A stretch of 64,000 bases of DNA, taken from positions 682,001 through 746,000 of the forward strand of contig BQMF02000028.1 of assembly GCA_027922465.2 (NCBI GenBank), in the 5' to 3' direction. Of the stretch, positions 52,420-63,355 are shown in pieces. The notes beneath the pieces were generated by a model. It saw only the letters and a list, made by a program, of their open reading frames with translations, had not been told where the DNA came from and made no database searches. The DNA comes from Turritopsis dohrnii (Eukaryota; Cnidaria; Hydrozoa; Anthoathecata; Oceaniidae). The stretch's first letter is position 1; every line of letters starts with the position of its first letter. The translations under genes and the position numbers were made by a program.

Positions 52420-53310
52420 AGTTGATAAAAACATTTAGTTTATATTTTTCACTATTCGGTGTTTAAATTTGTTAGGATTTAACCTCGTTATTTTTCTTAG
52501 CATTATTAGAACTAGGAAAACCTAAGAAAATGGAATATTTCATCCTTCTAGACTCTTGAAATACCTTATCTGGAATGAGAAAGCATCTCTTGAAGGTTAG
52601 AACTAAAAAAACTGAGCTTATTTGCTGAAAGTAGTCGGAAAAAAGTCGTAAGAAGCTACTTTGGTTTACGGTTTATAGTTTTATATTTCCTTGGAATATT
52701 AATTCTTATTAGCTCTTTTTAATAATGTCATTAACGTTCAAGATTACTATTTGTTACAATTACCTTTATATGTTTATGATTTCATGCACCAATATTCTTT
52801 GTTCTATAATTAATCTAGTTGAATATATTTTGCTTTCACAGTGCAAGTTAAAAATGGAATTTAAAATACTCATTGACTCGATAAAAGTTGGGGTTTCATT
52901 ATTAACACTTTCTAGGGTAATTTTATACAACCTTCACATATTTTCGATGCTATAGAATGTAAAAACATTTGACTAAAAACCTTAAAACCTTGCCTTTAGC
53001 TTTAGCTAAATTTTATGATGGAATACGCAATAAAAAAGTGCTCCTCGCATATGATTTTTAAAATTCAGGGATAAAGGTATGAGAAAATCTTATTTAGAAC
53101 CTTAGAATTTGAATGTATCAATTTCAAACAAGAAAAACACAAATTCTGATATTTTGAAATATCTAATCCTTTTTTACTCGGGGAAAAAGTTTCAGAGCAT
53201 TTGAAGTTATAATTAGCAACTTTTTGGAAGTTTTCATCCTCAAACACTCAATAATCGTGATTTGAGACTGAAAAAAACATTTTTGAAGAAAATTTGCTCT
53301 CACGTTTTTG
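52420..53310 (+). other. Right non-coding arm of the 5.1-kb transposon
   Basis: No gene. Contains a few TGGAATATT/GGAATGAG motifs like the left arm (near 52529, 52570, 52692, 52855). It ends in the 23-bp inverted repeat. Confidence 0.5.
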
Positions 53311-53333
53311 GCCAAAGTGTAAAAAACACTAAC

Positions 53334-56300
53334 TTATTGACTGTAACTTTATTCTGGCATGAGTCGCTTGTTTTCCATCCCCAATTGTCATTCCTTGGCT
53401 TTTAGCAATTGGAATTGCGTATCCAGGCATCAAGGGAATGCCTATCCTGTAACAACAATTGCTTTCACATCTACCTTCGTTGAAAGGGATAGGAAGACAT
53501 TTAGGGTGTTCATCTATCCAAGCTGGACCTTTGTACCCAGGAAAATGTACAACCACAGCTTCAGGAAACTGAGGGGTTTTTTCATTTTTTGCATATAGAA
53601 TGCTAACAATTTTACCCATTGCTCCATTGTTAAGGCCTAAAGATGTTAATCCTATTTGATTTTTAGTCAAGATTACTGTGGATCCAACAGCAAGTAATGC
53701 TTTAGGAACAATTTGTCCACACTGTTTTTCAATTGTACTGTGATGTTTTCCACTTCCAGTCGAAGGAACAACAGCTATTGGCATTCCTAAGTCCCTCAAT
53801 TTCCTTTTGTTCTCTTCATATACCTCAGCCCAAGTTTCCATCAACGTTATTACTTTATCATGAGAAAACAACCCCTACTTGTGTATAGGTAATTCTTGCT
53901 CGTATCTGTTATTGACATCCATCCAATCTTGTTGGGTAACAGTTCCATTTCTGATTCTCAAAAGACGTTTTAACAAATCAATTTGATCAGGGCCTTGACG
54001 CATTGTTTCATTTAATACAATGCATTCATTAAAGGATCGATATAATGTATAACCAGCAAATATGTCAGGACCGTCAGAGTTTTTAGGAGGGACATGTAAA
54101 TCTGTTGAGTTAATAGGTCCCAATTGGCCTAAATCACCACTGAAGACAACAACTGGAATATTTCCAAATGCACAATTTTTTGCACCAGTAGCTTCATTAA
54201 AGCGTTGACTACACCATGCTACAAGTCTTTTATCACCCTCTTTCATCAATGCTAAGTAACATGGTATTCAAGGGATTATCTGTTTCATTATGTGTACCTG
54301 TGAATTTTCGTAGTTAACTCAGTGCTTTATTGTTCATTGGATAATCAGTCATTTGAGCAGACTTTGATTCTTTTGTGTTTCTAGGAATAGGAGTCGTAGA
54401 GTGGATTGTTCTACCATTCGGAATCAAAACTGCAGCTGCTCCAGTAGGGGCTAAGTTGATAACAGCACCATTAGCTTTAAATAACCTTCTTGTTATGTAA
54501 GTAATGGCATTTAGCACATATGTCTTGCCAGTACCTGCAGTTCTCTGTATTAACAATGGAACTTGTTCAAGTTTTCCACTATTTCTTTTAATTTTCAAGA
54601 GACATTTTAACACTATAGCAATGGCAACTCTTTGGAGGGAATTTGCAAGTCTTTAATTACAAATAGGCAAATTTAAAAGGTTTGCAAAGTTCATTTCTTG
54701 TTGTTCTGCCTCTTCTGAAATATTTTTCAACCAAGTGGATGAATTTTCTGGAGGTTCTTGTGTCAAACATGTGATTCCATACTCATGCCAATCAAAATCA
54801 GGTCTTCCATCATTTTAATATAACAGTCTCATGTGGATCAGTAATATGTTCAGCATTTTCTTGGGCTAATTCTCTCAATAGATTGGCAGCCAATCCCTCT
54901 TTTCCAGTAGACATTTGTGAACTAGGCAACTGTGAATAAGTAGACTGGCTAGGCATTATATTCACTTCTTTGTTCCTAGATTCTCTACTATTTTTCTCTT
55001 AATACTTCTCTTTAGCTTCCTCTAATACTCTTATCAGACTAGCGGGGCAAGTATCACTTTCAAGAAAGTCTGCAAAAGCTTCCCTATAGCTGTCATGACC
55101 CCTTCTTAAATCATCAGTCTTCTTCCAATTGCCTTTGCTGTGTATCATCAAATTGCCTTTTGCAAACTCTTCAGAAATGGGCCAACATGGTTTCAATGGC
55201 AGCCCAGTAAACACAGGCACATGGTCTCTTTGGCATTTAAAATTTTTATTGCAGTTACATTCTTTAGCCCAGTCCCAAAGAGAAATGTCGGGATCCCTAG
55301 AACGCCTATCATCACTTAAAAAGTTATCAAGGGGAGTAGTTCATGTCAATTTGCCATTTTTTCCTGTTTGATCTAAAAGTCTACCACCTGATAGACCGAT
55401 CCGGCGTACTTTTCGTGTAGAATGATACAACTTCCCTCCAGTGTTCAGATAGTCTGCAGCTGCAGCAGATACGTCAATCATCCCAACCATTATTATTAAA
55501 AGTTTTTGTGCAATGGTCTTCACAGAGAGTTGTTTATCAGAAGTTTCTAGCAAATGTTTATATATGTGAATCAAATCATCAGTAGAACAATTTCCCTTAC
55601 AAGCGTAACCAGTAATATATTTGAGTAAAGCTAAAAAGTTACTATCAATTATTGGTTGTGTGTCACAATTTGCCAACCAAGTGAGCAATTTAATTTTAAT
55701 ATGCATAATATGCCTAGGATGATCTCTTGGACCTTTGTACCTAGGATGCTCTCCTTTTGTTATTTTTCGTCAAATGGATGTAATTCTTTGCCAGTTGTCC
55801 GTTCTGTTTCAGGATTTAAATCACCAAAGTGAAATCTGCAATACTTTCGTGGACTGTTGTCACCTTTCTTTTTACGCTTCAATCTCAAACAGTACCCATT
55901 ACATTTATGTAGAGCAATACGATTAACAAGAGAGATATAATGTGCATTTAGATCAGAACTTTCAGTATCTGTAAGGGGCTTGATTAAAGGATTGACTTCA
56001 GGAGGAGGTTGTGTTCCTTCTGGAGCTGCCCATTTATTTTTGTTGGGAGCCCATTCTTTGTTACCATTTTCATAATATTTTACTTCTCCACCAGCAGGAT
56101 GCATGGATACAAAACCGGGAGAATATATACCGGCTTCAACATCATTTGAATTATTTGTCTGGAACCAATTTCTTAGTTCTTCTGCAGGTTCATCAGAATG
56201 ACTTAATATAGATCTTACTTTCTGATCATGCTTCTTGCTGAAAACAATAGCATGGCTATGAATTTCACCACGGCTTTTAGCAAATTCGTATCGCCACCAG

Positions 56301-57620
56301 ACATCAGAGTACTGCAAGACTTCTTTCATTACTGTTGAATAGTAGTTAATGCAGCGCTTATCAAAATAATTGGTTACAATGTGGAGATTTTCAAGTACAA
56401 GTTTACGTCTAAAAGCGTGATCATTTTTAACTAATTCCTTTACATGTGTTTCATCTTGATTATTGATTAGAGCATAGTATTCCGCAAGTAATTTCAAGAG
56501 AGGAACACAATGATATTCAGCACAACTCATTGTATCAAAATATGCAGGCATGTCGCCAAACTCTTTTAGCCTAAAAAATGCTAGATCATCAAGCTCTCGT
56601 TTCCGTTCTTTCCAAAATGGATGAGAATTTGGAAGATTTGCTGCAATGCTGATTATTTTACGTGGAACACTGGTATCTTCATTCTCCAGATTTCTGGCTA
56701 ATTCGTCAATGGAAAGATGAGCATCATCTAACTGCTGTGTTACTACAAAGTTACCTTGTGTTAGTGCTTACTTCCTCATTTTTAAATTAAGCAGCAAGAA
56801 TTTCAAATAAGGATGTTTGGATACTCTACCATCGGCAGTGAAATAAATATGTTCAACAAATTCTTTAAATTCAAAATTGGCTAATCTTGGAATAGTTACA
56901 TCACAAGAACCATTTATGAAGACACTAAGAAAGGCCATTGTAAAAAAACCAACAGTCTTCAACTCATTCAGTGGAGGATTCTTAACATATTTCCATTGTG
57001 CACATGCAACCTTTCCCGACTCTAGCACACTTTTACCAGCCCCTTCTTTTCCTAAAAGTTTATCCAAAATGGCCTGAAGTTCTTTCTCTGTATCAGGTTT
57101 TTCAAAAGGACATGCTACTCCTGATGTAGTATGGCTTTCACTTTCTTGTAAATCAAATTGTTGAGGTGCAGGGCCCTTATCTTCCTCCTCCTGTAAATTA
57201 GGAACTTCTATCGTTTGCAAGCCAGGTAGTTCAGCAGTTTTTTCAGGTAAATTCTCAAGTCTGTCATCTGCAATTACTACATCTTTATAAAATTGGTTTG
57301 GCAAATGCTTAAAGAATCTCCCTTTCAATTGCATATTAACATGATTAGGGTCAGTATACAACTCAAATTCATTTTTAGCTTCAGTAATTCCACCGTAAGG
57401 AAAACCATAACAAGACTCTTTCATGCAGCTGCAACTTTCTGTCTTTGAACCATATATTACCTTAGCAATTGGGAAGAACCTTTTCTTTTTAACACAATTA
57501 TTCCTATCTCATCTGGTAATAATGGTAGTGTTCTAGCAATATTCATATCTTGGGGTAAGCTGATACAATGACCTTTAGATGCAAGCATCCCATATCTCAA
57601 AATGTGCACATGCATAGCAA
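53334..57620 (-). pseudogene. Rep/Pif1-helicase gene of a second Helitron type, main part, decayed
   Basis: Minus-strand pieces: start region near 57620 (MHVHILRYGMLASKGHC), 57424-56768 (acidic linker, then EFVEHIYFTADGRVSKHPYLKF), 56760-55760 (TMSCAEYHCVPLL, WWRYEFAKSRGEIHSHAIVF with the H-x-H of a HUH nuclease), 55706-55341 (LLKYITGYACKGNC, the tyrosine region), 55220-54999, 54613-54314 (helicase Walker A TAGTGKT), 54249-53875 (VVVFSGDLGQLGPI, motif II-III) and 53871-53338 (KSQGMTIGDGKQ, motif V). Breaks: stops at about 56768, 55340 and several at 54800-54620, a base lost in an A-run near 55755, and the inserted transposon. It differs clearly from the Rep at 26547, so a second Helitron lineage is present. 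Confidence 0.85.
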
Positions 57621-57639
57621 CAGTAATTTTACTTATAGT

Positions 57640-58089
57640 ATAGTCATATTAGGGTTCAACCGGGAAAAAAATCGTAACTTAACAAGATTGGTACCAAAAG
57701 AAGCACATTCAGTTTATGCTACAGAACTTTTTTGTCAAGCAACTGCTGCATTTTTAGAAATAGACATTTTTGCGAATACTGAAAATTGCAGTAGATAGCA
57801 TCCATATAATTGTGCCAGTAGTAATTGGGAAATTGGACCAATGCATGTTTCGTCTCCTAATCCTATGTTAATTGGCTCCATATCACAAATGCATTTTCAG
57901 AGTCTTGTTCCAATGCAATGTTTACCAATCAGCATTTTGACTAAAACTCAGAACTACATAAAGCCAAATTATAACAAGCATGTACTTCCAGATGTAACAG
58001 AGTCGGAAACTTTCTCAAAGATAGATTTTCCCCCATTACCAAGTAATCATAATAATCTTAATAACCATTGCGTGTCCATTAAGGAATAA
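57640..58089 (+). pseudogene. Unrecognised plus-strand reading frame with one stop
   Basis: A frame running REKNRNLTRLVPKEAHSVYAT...NTENCSR, then TAG, then GPMHVSSPNPMLIGSISQMH...NNHCVSIKE to a stop at 58088. The composition looks protein-like and both halves share one frame, but I recognise no family. It overlaps only non-coding sequence of the minus-strand Rep gene and ends just before a Helitron. Confidence 0.3.
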
Positions 58090-58092
58090 TCA

Positions 58093-58932
58093 TCTATATA
58101 TTAATAGCCGATTCTCTGTCTGTCTGTTTGTTTGTTTGTTTGTAAGTCACGCAAAATGGTAGATTGAGTTGTGAGCAAAATTATTTCTTTTTTTGTGTGC
58201 GACGTGAGTTCGAAACAAATACATTGCAACCCCCAATCGCATTAGACTTTTTTTGGCTGGTGAACTAATAGGAATAACGTTTTGTTTTTATTATTATTGT
58301 TAGTTCTATATTCCACGTTGACTTGGCTTTGAAAACAGTACATCAACTAAATACAAAGAAAGTAACTGATTAAACATTTTGGACAAAAAGCAGCATTGGC
58401 AGAACGTGGCAGCATGTGCGGTTTCCCACTATCTCTTGCCTGACTGTCTGAGACGGGTGAACTTTTTTTTTGAGCAATCAAAATGTTTAAAAACCGATAG
58501 GTAAAAAAAGAGTATTATATCAAAACAATTTTTTTTTATTTTTTTTTTGTTGCTTTTCTTTTAACAAATTAATTTCTTCTTTTAATTGTTAAGCGTTCTG
58601 ATCGAACGTTTTTTATTCTATTTATTCATTTAGCACGTGCCTTTTTTCTCTCCTCCGTCGTGATTTTTTAAGAAGGGAAACTATTTCCCCCTTACGTTTG
58701 ATAGCACCCATGTTAGAGTGCGTAACTTTTTTAAAACAAAAGCTGATAAAAAGTTGAAGTTTCCTCTCTCTAAATTTTGAGTGTATTGTTACACTGATAA
58801 AAGATTGGTTTTACCAGAGGTTGTGACTTCGAATCTGCTTCTGGTTGAACACAAGTTGTACGAGACGTTTATTGATACAGTGATACAGAGCAGGTGGACA
58901 TGGGCAGCGATTGACGCCGCCTTGGTGGCTAG
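58093..58932 (+). mobile_element. Non-autonomous Helitron (family A), 840 bp
   Basis: It starts TCTATATATTAATAGCCG after A and ends with the hairpin GCCGCCTTGGTGGC and CTAG at 58929-58932. The body matches 13905-14808. The next base begins another 5' end (TCTATATATTAATATTCG). Confidence 0.85.
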
Positions 58933-59020
58933 TCTATATATTAATATTCGATTCTCCGTTTGTTTGTAAGTCACGCAAAATGGCAGATGAGTTGTGAGAG
59001 AAATTATTTTATTTCTTGGC
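58933..59020 (+). mobile_element. Helitron 5' end fragment joined head-to-tail
   Basis: TCTATATATTAATATTCG, then TTTGTTTGTAAGTCACGC and AAATGGCAGATGAGTTGTG, matches the first 90 bp of the preceding unit. The match then ends at about 59015 in unrelated sequence, so only the 5' end is kept. Confidence 0.75.
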
Positions 59021-59099
59021 GGATAGTCTGCTACTATTATTCATAATAACTTTCATGATTATGTATCTACTTAAGTTGTACAAAATCACGATAACTCTA

Positions 59100-59945
59100 A
59101 GGGGTTAAATGATATTGATTTTACAATTGTTAAAGCAGTAGATAAAAAGTGCACTTTGAACCAAACAAATGTTTAATCTGTAAATTCACAGCTTGTTGAT
59201 GATAAAAAAAAGACCAAAACGAAAGAGAAAAGCATGTTTTAATATAAAAAAACAGCAGATAATAATTGCACTTTAAGCCAAACAAATGCTAAACCTTAAA
59301 ATACACTGGTTGTTGAAGATAAAAAAAACCCAAAACGTAAGCGAAAAGTATGCTTCGACATGGAAGAATCAAAGAAAGTCAAAAGAAGCCCTGAAAGTCA
59401 AATTGATAATAGCACAGAGAAGGTTGATAAAAAGCTTCTTAGTGAATTATGCAACAAAGTAGAAAAAGCTGTTTCTAAATCATATGAAAATACAGAAGAA
59501 ATCGTTAGCGAATTGGTTGATGAACTGTGTCAGCAAGTAGATACGAATATCTGTGCTATTGACAATGAAAGGCTATATTCCCATGCTAATGTTGCTAATG
59601 CAGTTGAAAAATTTGAGAGCGGTGAATTAAAACATACAGTTTCAATGTGCAAGGTATGTCTTGAAACCCAACCTGTTTTTCATCATACAGGTAGTAAAAT
59701 TAATTCTGACACAGTGACATTCAAACCATGGAAATTAAACAGAAATAATGTTTGTGAAAGATGTCATAAGAATCAGTTGGCTTGAAAGAAAAAAGGATTC
59801 ATGGTTCCTGTCAAATTTTCAGGCTTTAAAAGTTGGGCTGATGATATGGGACCATCTACCAATATTATTCGGACTAATGATATGCATTTTCGAAATGTGC
59901 CTTTTTTCTTACAAAATCTATCAACAGTAGAAATGGCTTTAATAA
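59100..59945 (+). pseudogene. Rep N-terminal fragment of the second Helitron type
   Basis: From 59360 an open frame runs to 59785 (MEESKKVKRSPESQ ... VDELCQQVDTNICA ... CKVCLETQPVFHHTG ... VCERCHKNQLA, a CxxC zinc pair), then after a stop and a frame change FMVPVKFSGF and FLQNLSTVEMAL. The order cysteine pairs then LSTVEMAL fits the N-terminus of the Rep protein at 53334-57620, but it lies on the opposite strand. Upstream, 59130-59350 is a decayed coding duplication of about 120 bp (KCTLNQTNV and NCTLSQTNA). Confidence 0.55.
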
Positions 59946-60395
59946 TAGTATAGTCATAAAAGCCCTAAAAAATGGTGAAAATCCTCTTTGAATGGTTTTG
60001 GGCAAATCTTTTTAGAGAATTTATATTAAAGGGGGTTTTTCTGTTTTTTTTCGTCAAAATCGCATTTTTCAAATTTTTTCAATTTTTTAATGACTTGATT
60101 TAGATGTGAACCAGAAATGCTGTGACCCTAAGATTTGGTATGGATGTTCCTTCCAATATGAAGTTTAAAAAAAAATTAGAAAAAAAATTTTTTTTGCTGA
60201 CATCATCAACATTTGAGAAATTCATTCAAAAATACCTTGAAAAAAGCTAAATACAAGGCAAATATATATCCATAAAATACATAACCACAAAACTATGCAA
60301 GTGAAAACATATTGTCTAGAAAGAAATAGACATATATAAGGTTAAAAATAGAAAATAATTCAACTGTAGTGTAGCATTGGTTAATAAATATTAAC
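59946..60395. other. AT-rich spacer
   Basis: No gene; contains poly(A)/poly(T) runs (60163-60200). It lies 3' of the minus-strand nuclease-like gene and may include its 3' untranslated region. Confidence 0.4.
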
Positions 60396-62813
60396 TTAAA
60401 CATCAAAAATATCAAATATATTTCTTTGTTCTTCATCACTTTGGACACTGTCCTCGTCTGATGAAACTTCTTGCTGGACAGAATTTTCGCATTCAACTCC
60501 ATTGCAGTTCCCGCAAGCAGAAACACATGGGAGTCCGTGTCGTTTGCAGCTGCAAACATTGGTATTGCAGGGGCTTTTCTTGGAGATGCTACAGTTGCAA
60601 CGTATAAAGCGAAGGATGTCGTCAGGTGCTGCGTTCAAGTCTGTCATGATAGGCTCGTAACTTCCATTTGATAATTTCCAACCCCAATCAAGGGGATTTA
60701 GTTCAACGCCCATCAGTGTTTTCCATTCAATGACTTGCAGATGGATTCGCAGAAAGTGATACTTTGCAGCATTTTTAGTAGGGGCAAGAGATTGCGGTTT
60801 AATTTTTGTTTTTGATGTCGCTGCAGCTTTTGTAAATTGGTGATACCTTAAATCTTCCATCGACCAATTGTCTTTTCCACCATAACTATTAATTATATAA
60901 CATAGCAATTACTGACATTTTTAAAACATGATTTATAAAAAAATATGCACAAAGCTTTCTGTACGTCTTACAAGTGCATAATTTGAGTGTTTTAATCTAA
61001 CTGCAATTTTATATTGTAAAAACATTTTTACCTCGACATTAACATTCGAAGTCCTTTTTGTTCTACTTCTTCTGCTGTCGCGGTCTCATCCTCAAACACC
61101 TCATTATATTTTTGAAACATGTTCTTCGTCTTGAACTTTGTCAGAAAGCCCATTTTGCCTGATATAAGAGTCAAAAGTGATAATAATTTGTTAAACATGT
61201 TAATTTCAAACAAAGTCATTAAAAAGTCTCAATATCATTAAGCATTAAAAAAATGAAATCATGTTTTACCCTGTCCGTATAATGCAGAGGTGGTATCACA
61301 TCCTGACCAGGCATGAATGAATAAGATATGACTAGTAATGACATCTCCAGCTGAGATAACCAGATCTTCGATTTTCCACACTTGCTTTGCCTCTTTGTTG
61401 CTTGGGACGTCTGAGAGCATGTAGAGGTTCATACCATTTTTCCAATGAAACATCAATAGAACCAAGACATCAGTGTCAGCTGCCACGACAACCACATCTT
61501 TGTTGGCATCTTCTGCATACTCAAGTGCAGCTGAAACAATTTGTGTGTCCGCATCTCCCAAACTGTTACGAACATCGTGACCTTCTCTTCTCAACTCATT
61601 TGATAGAAATGATATAAATTGTGATTTATTTTGGTCATTCTTTAAGAAAACCTCTTGGTTGAATGTTGGAATCATATCCAGGTCTTCCAAATTCACAAAA
61701 GCGCTCGTCTTGCCAGTTCTTCGTTTGTGTTCGTGATCTTTAACGTAGGGACCATTTGACCAATACTGTTCTGCTTTAGATTTGACTTGATCAACACTTG
61801 GAGGAATGTCTTCAGAAGATTGGGTACACATTCGTTTGATATATCAGAAATATCTGTTGTTTTTGGATACTCCGAGGTGTCATATTTCGTTTCTCGTATT
61901 TCAGCCATAATAACCTTAGCAGCAGTGGTAACTATACTTTCAGCATCTTTTTCTTTATCTTTTCTCCTTTCTTCTTTCCACATTTCATTAAGAAAGAAAT
62001 CTGCCATGCCTTGGAAACACGCATTATTTTGTTTTCCATCAACTTCTGTGAAGTGCAGTTTACTTCCATACCTCTCTTGAAGTGTCTGTTTCAATCTTTT
62101 GATGCTATACACGTTATCATCGCCTGCAAAGGTTGTCATTTTGTCATGTAATTCTCTTAATGTATGGAGTTCTGCATCTGAATCAACTTCTAGCCATATG
62201 CAAAGCATTTCAAACCAATGAAACATACCCTCGTCTCTAGGGCGGCCTCTTTCTCCTCCCTCTGGATCTGATGACTTCTTGTCTGTCATGAATCTCTTAA
62301 GACATGATTTATGGTATCGTCCTTCGTCTGCAACAAGATCGGAACAACAACTCAACCTATTTTGCACTTCCTGGCTCCAGTTATCGTTTCTCCGCTTGCA
62401 CTTTTCTATCAAATTTCTGTGGAAATCTAATAAGGTTACCAAGTGGATTGTGTTTCGATCAGGATGCTTTGTATCTGCTGTAGAGCTTTTTCCACAAAGA
62501 AAACACTGTTGCATGAAATCAAAAGATCCACTGCTTGAGCGTAAAAGTTTACGACGAGGCTCATCTTGGATTGTGGTTTCTTGGCTTCTCCTTCTTTTGT
62601 CGGTGAAATCTCTTCGACATGATTTGTGAACCAATATAGGTTTTGCTGATTGGACATCGCTTTCTAGTTGCTCTTTTAAGTTTTCGTTTTGTCGAAATTC
62701 ACAGAAATTCAATAGGGACTGAATTCCTTTTCTCCAACACAAATCTTTGGATTTTCTATCGTGAATCCCACGAGGCAAATGATGCACCTCTCAGGACTTC
62801 TTTCCTCTCCCAT
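60396..62813 (-). pseudogene. FEN1/XPG-like nuclease with CXC (TSO1/tesmin-like) domain, multi-exon repeat gene
   Basis: Exons on the minus strand: 62813 to 61270 (ATG; CIICL, then RGIHDRKSKDLCW, CFLCGKSSTADTKHPD, YHKSCLKRFM, and DTDVLVLLMFHW with WSGCDTTSALYG), 61158-61033/32 (KMGFLTKFKTKNMF) and 60885-60396. Splice sites: GTAAAACA after CAGG at 61269, acceptor CAG at 61159, donor GTAAAAA at 61031, acceptor AATAG at 60886. The joined GQGK after GCDTTS resembles the helix-hairpin region of FEN1-type nucleases. The last exon has the Cys-rich CNCSISKKSPCNTNVCSCKR, a CXC domain. Frame breaks occur near 62770 and near 61745-61830, the latter probably an internal deletion. The family is widespread and unannotated in animals (from memory). 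Confidence 0.65.
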
Positions 62814-62814
62814 C

Positions 62815-63230
62815 ACCTTAAAAACAATAATATTATCATTGTAACCCTTGATAACCCTTGTATATAATATCTACACCCCTACCACTATATACTCGCCCTA
62901 AATACTTCTCGGAAAGGTAAAATTAAGAACTGATTGTCGTTCAAAGAATACAGTTATAGAATCAAAATAGAAAACAAAAAATACCAATTTCAGAACAGCT
63001 CCAAATCAACTGTCAACAGTCTCAACGCTTAAAATTCATATTCAACCACTCCATTTTTTAGTATTTTTTATATAATTGTTCTAATTATTTATAATTGTTT
63101 TGCTTCTAAATGAAAAATATAAAAAGAATGACAAATTACAAATAACTACGATCATATTAACACCTCAAGCCAGAATGAATGACAAAAATATTGAAAAAAT
63201 CTTTAAATTTTGATGAAAATTTTGATGACG
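62815..63230. other. AT-rich spacer
   Basis: No supported gene. The end, near 63210-63230, has repeated TTTTGATGA and a GATGACGTCATTC palindrome-like stretch just before the Rep fragment. Confidence 0.4.
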
Positions 63231-63355
63231 TCATTCTTTGTTACCGTTTTCATAATATTTTACTTCTCCACCAGCAGGATGCATGGATACAAAACCAGGA
63301 GGATATATACCGGCTTCAACATCATTAGAAGTATTTGTCTGAAGCCAATTTCTTA
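63231..63355 (-). pseudogene. Fragment of the second-type Helitron Rep gene
   Basis: The 125 bp closely match 56055-56172 inside the larger Rep pseudogene (same strand), including TTTTACTTCTCCACCAGCAG and GCTTCAACATCATT. The match stops exactly where the AGGCTGGTTTCC end of the next element begins, so this is a second copy interrupted by an insertion. Confidence 0.75.

Larger units (their letters stand above)
48200..53333 (+). mobile_element. Novel-looking DNA transposon, 5134 bp, TTAT target duplication
   Basis: The ends are perfect 23-bp inverted repeats (48200-48222 and 53311-53333; starting GTTAGTGTTTTTTACAC), with imperfect similarity continuing inward for about 12 bp. TTAT lies on both outer sides (48196-48199, 53334-53337). 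The element interrupts a helicase gene and removing it with one TTAT restores the frame. It codes for a zinc-finger/transposase-like protein on the plus strand. The superfamily is not one I can name from ends plus duplication. Confidence 0.85.
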
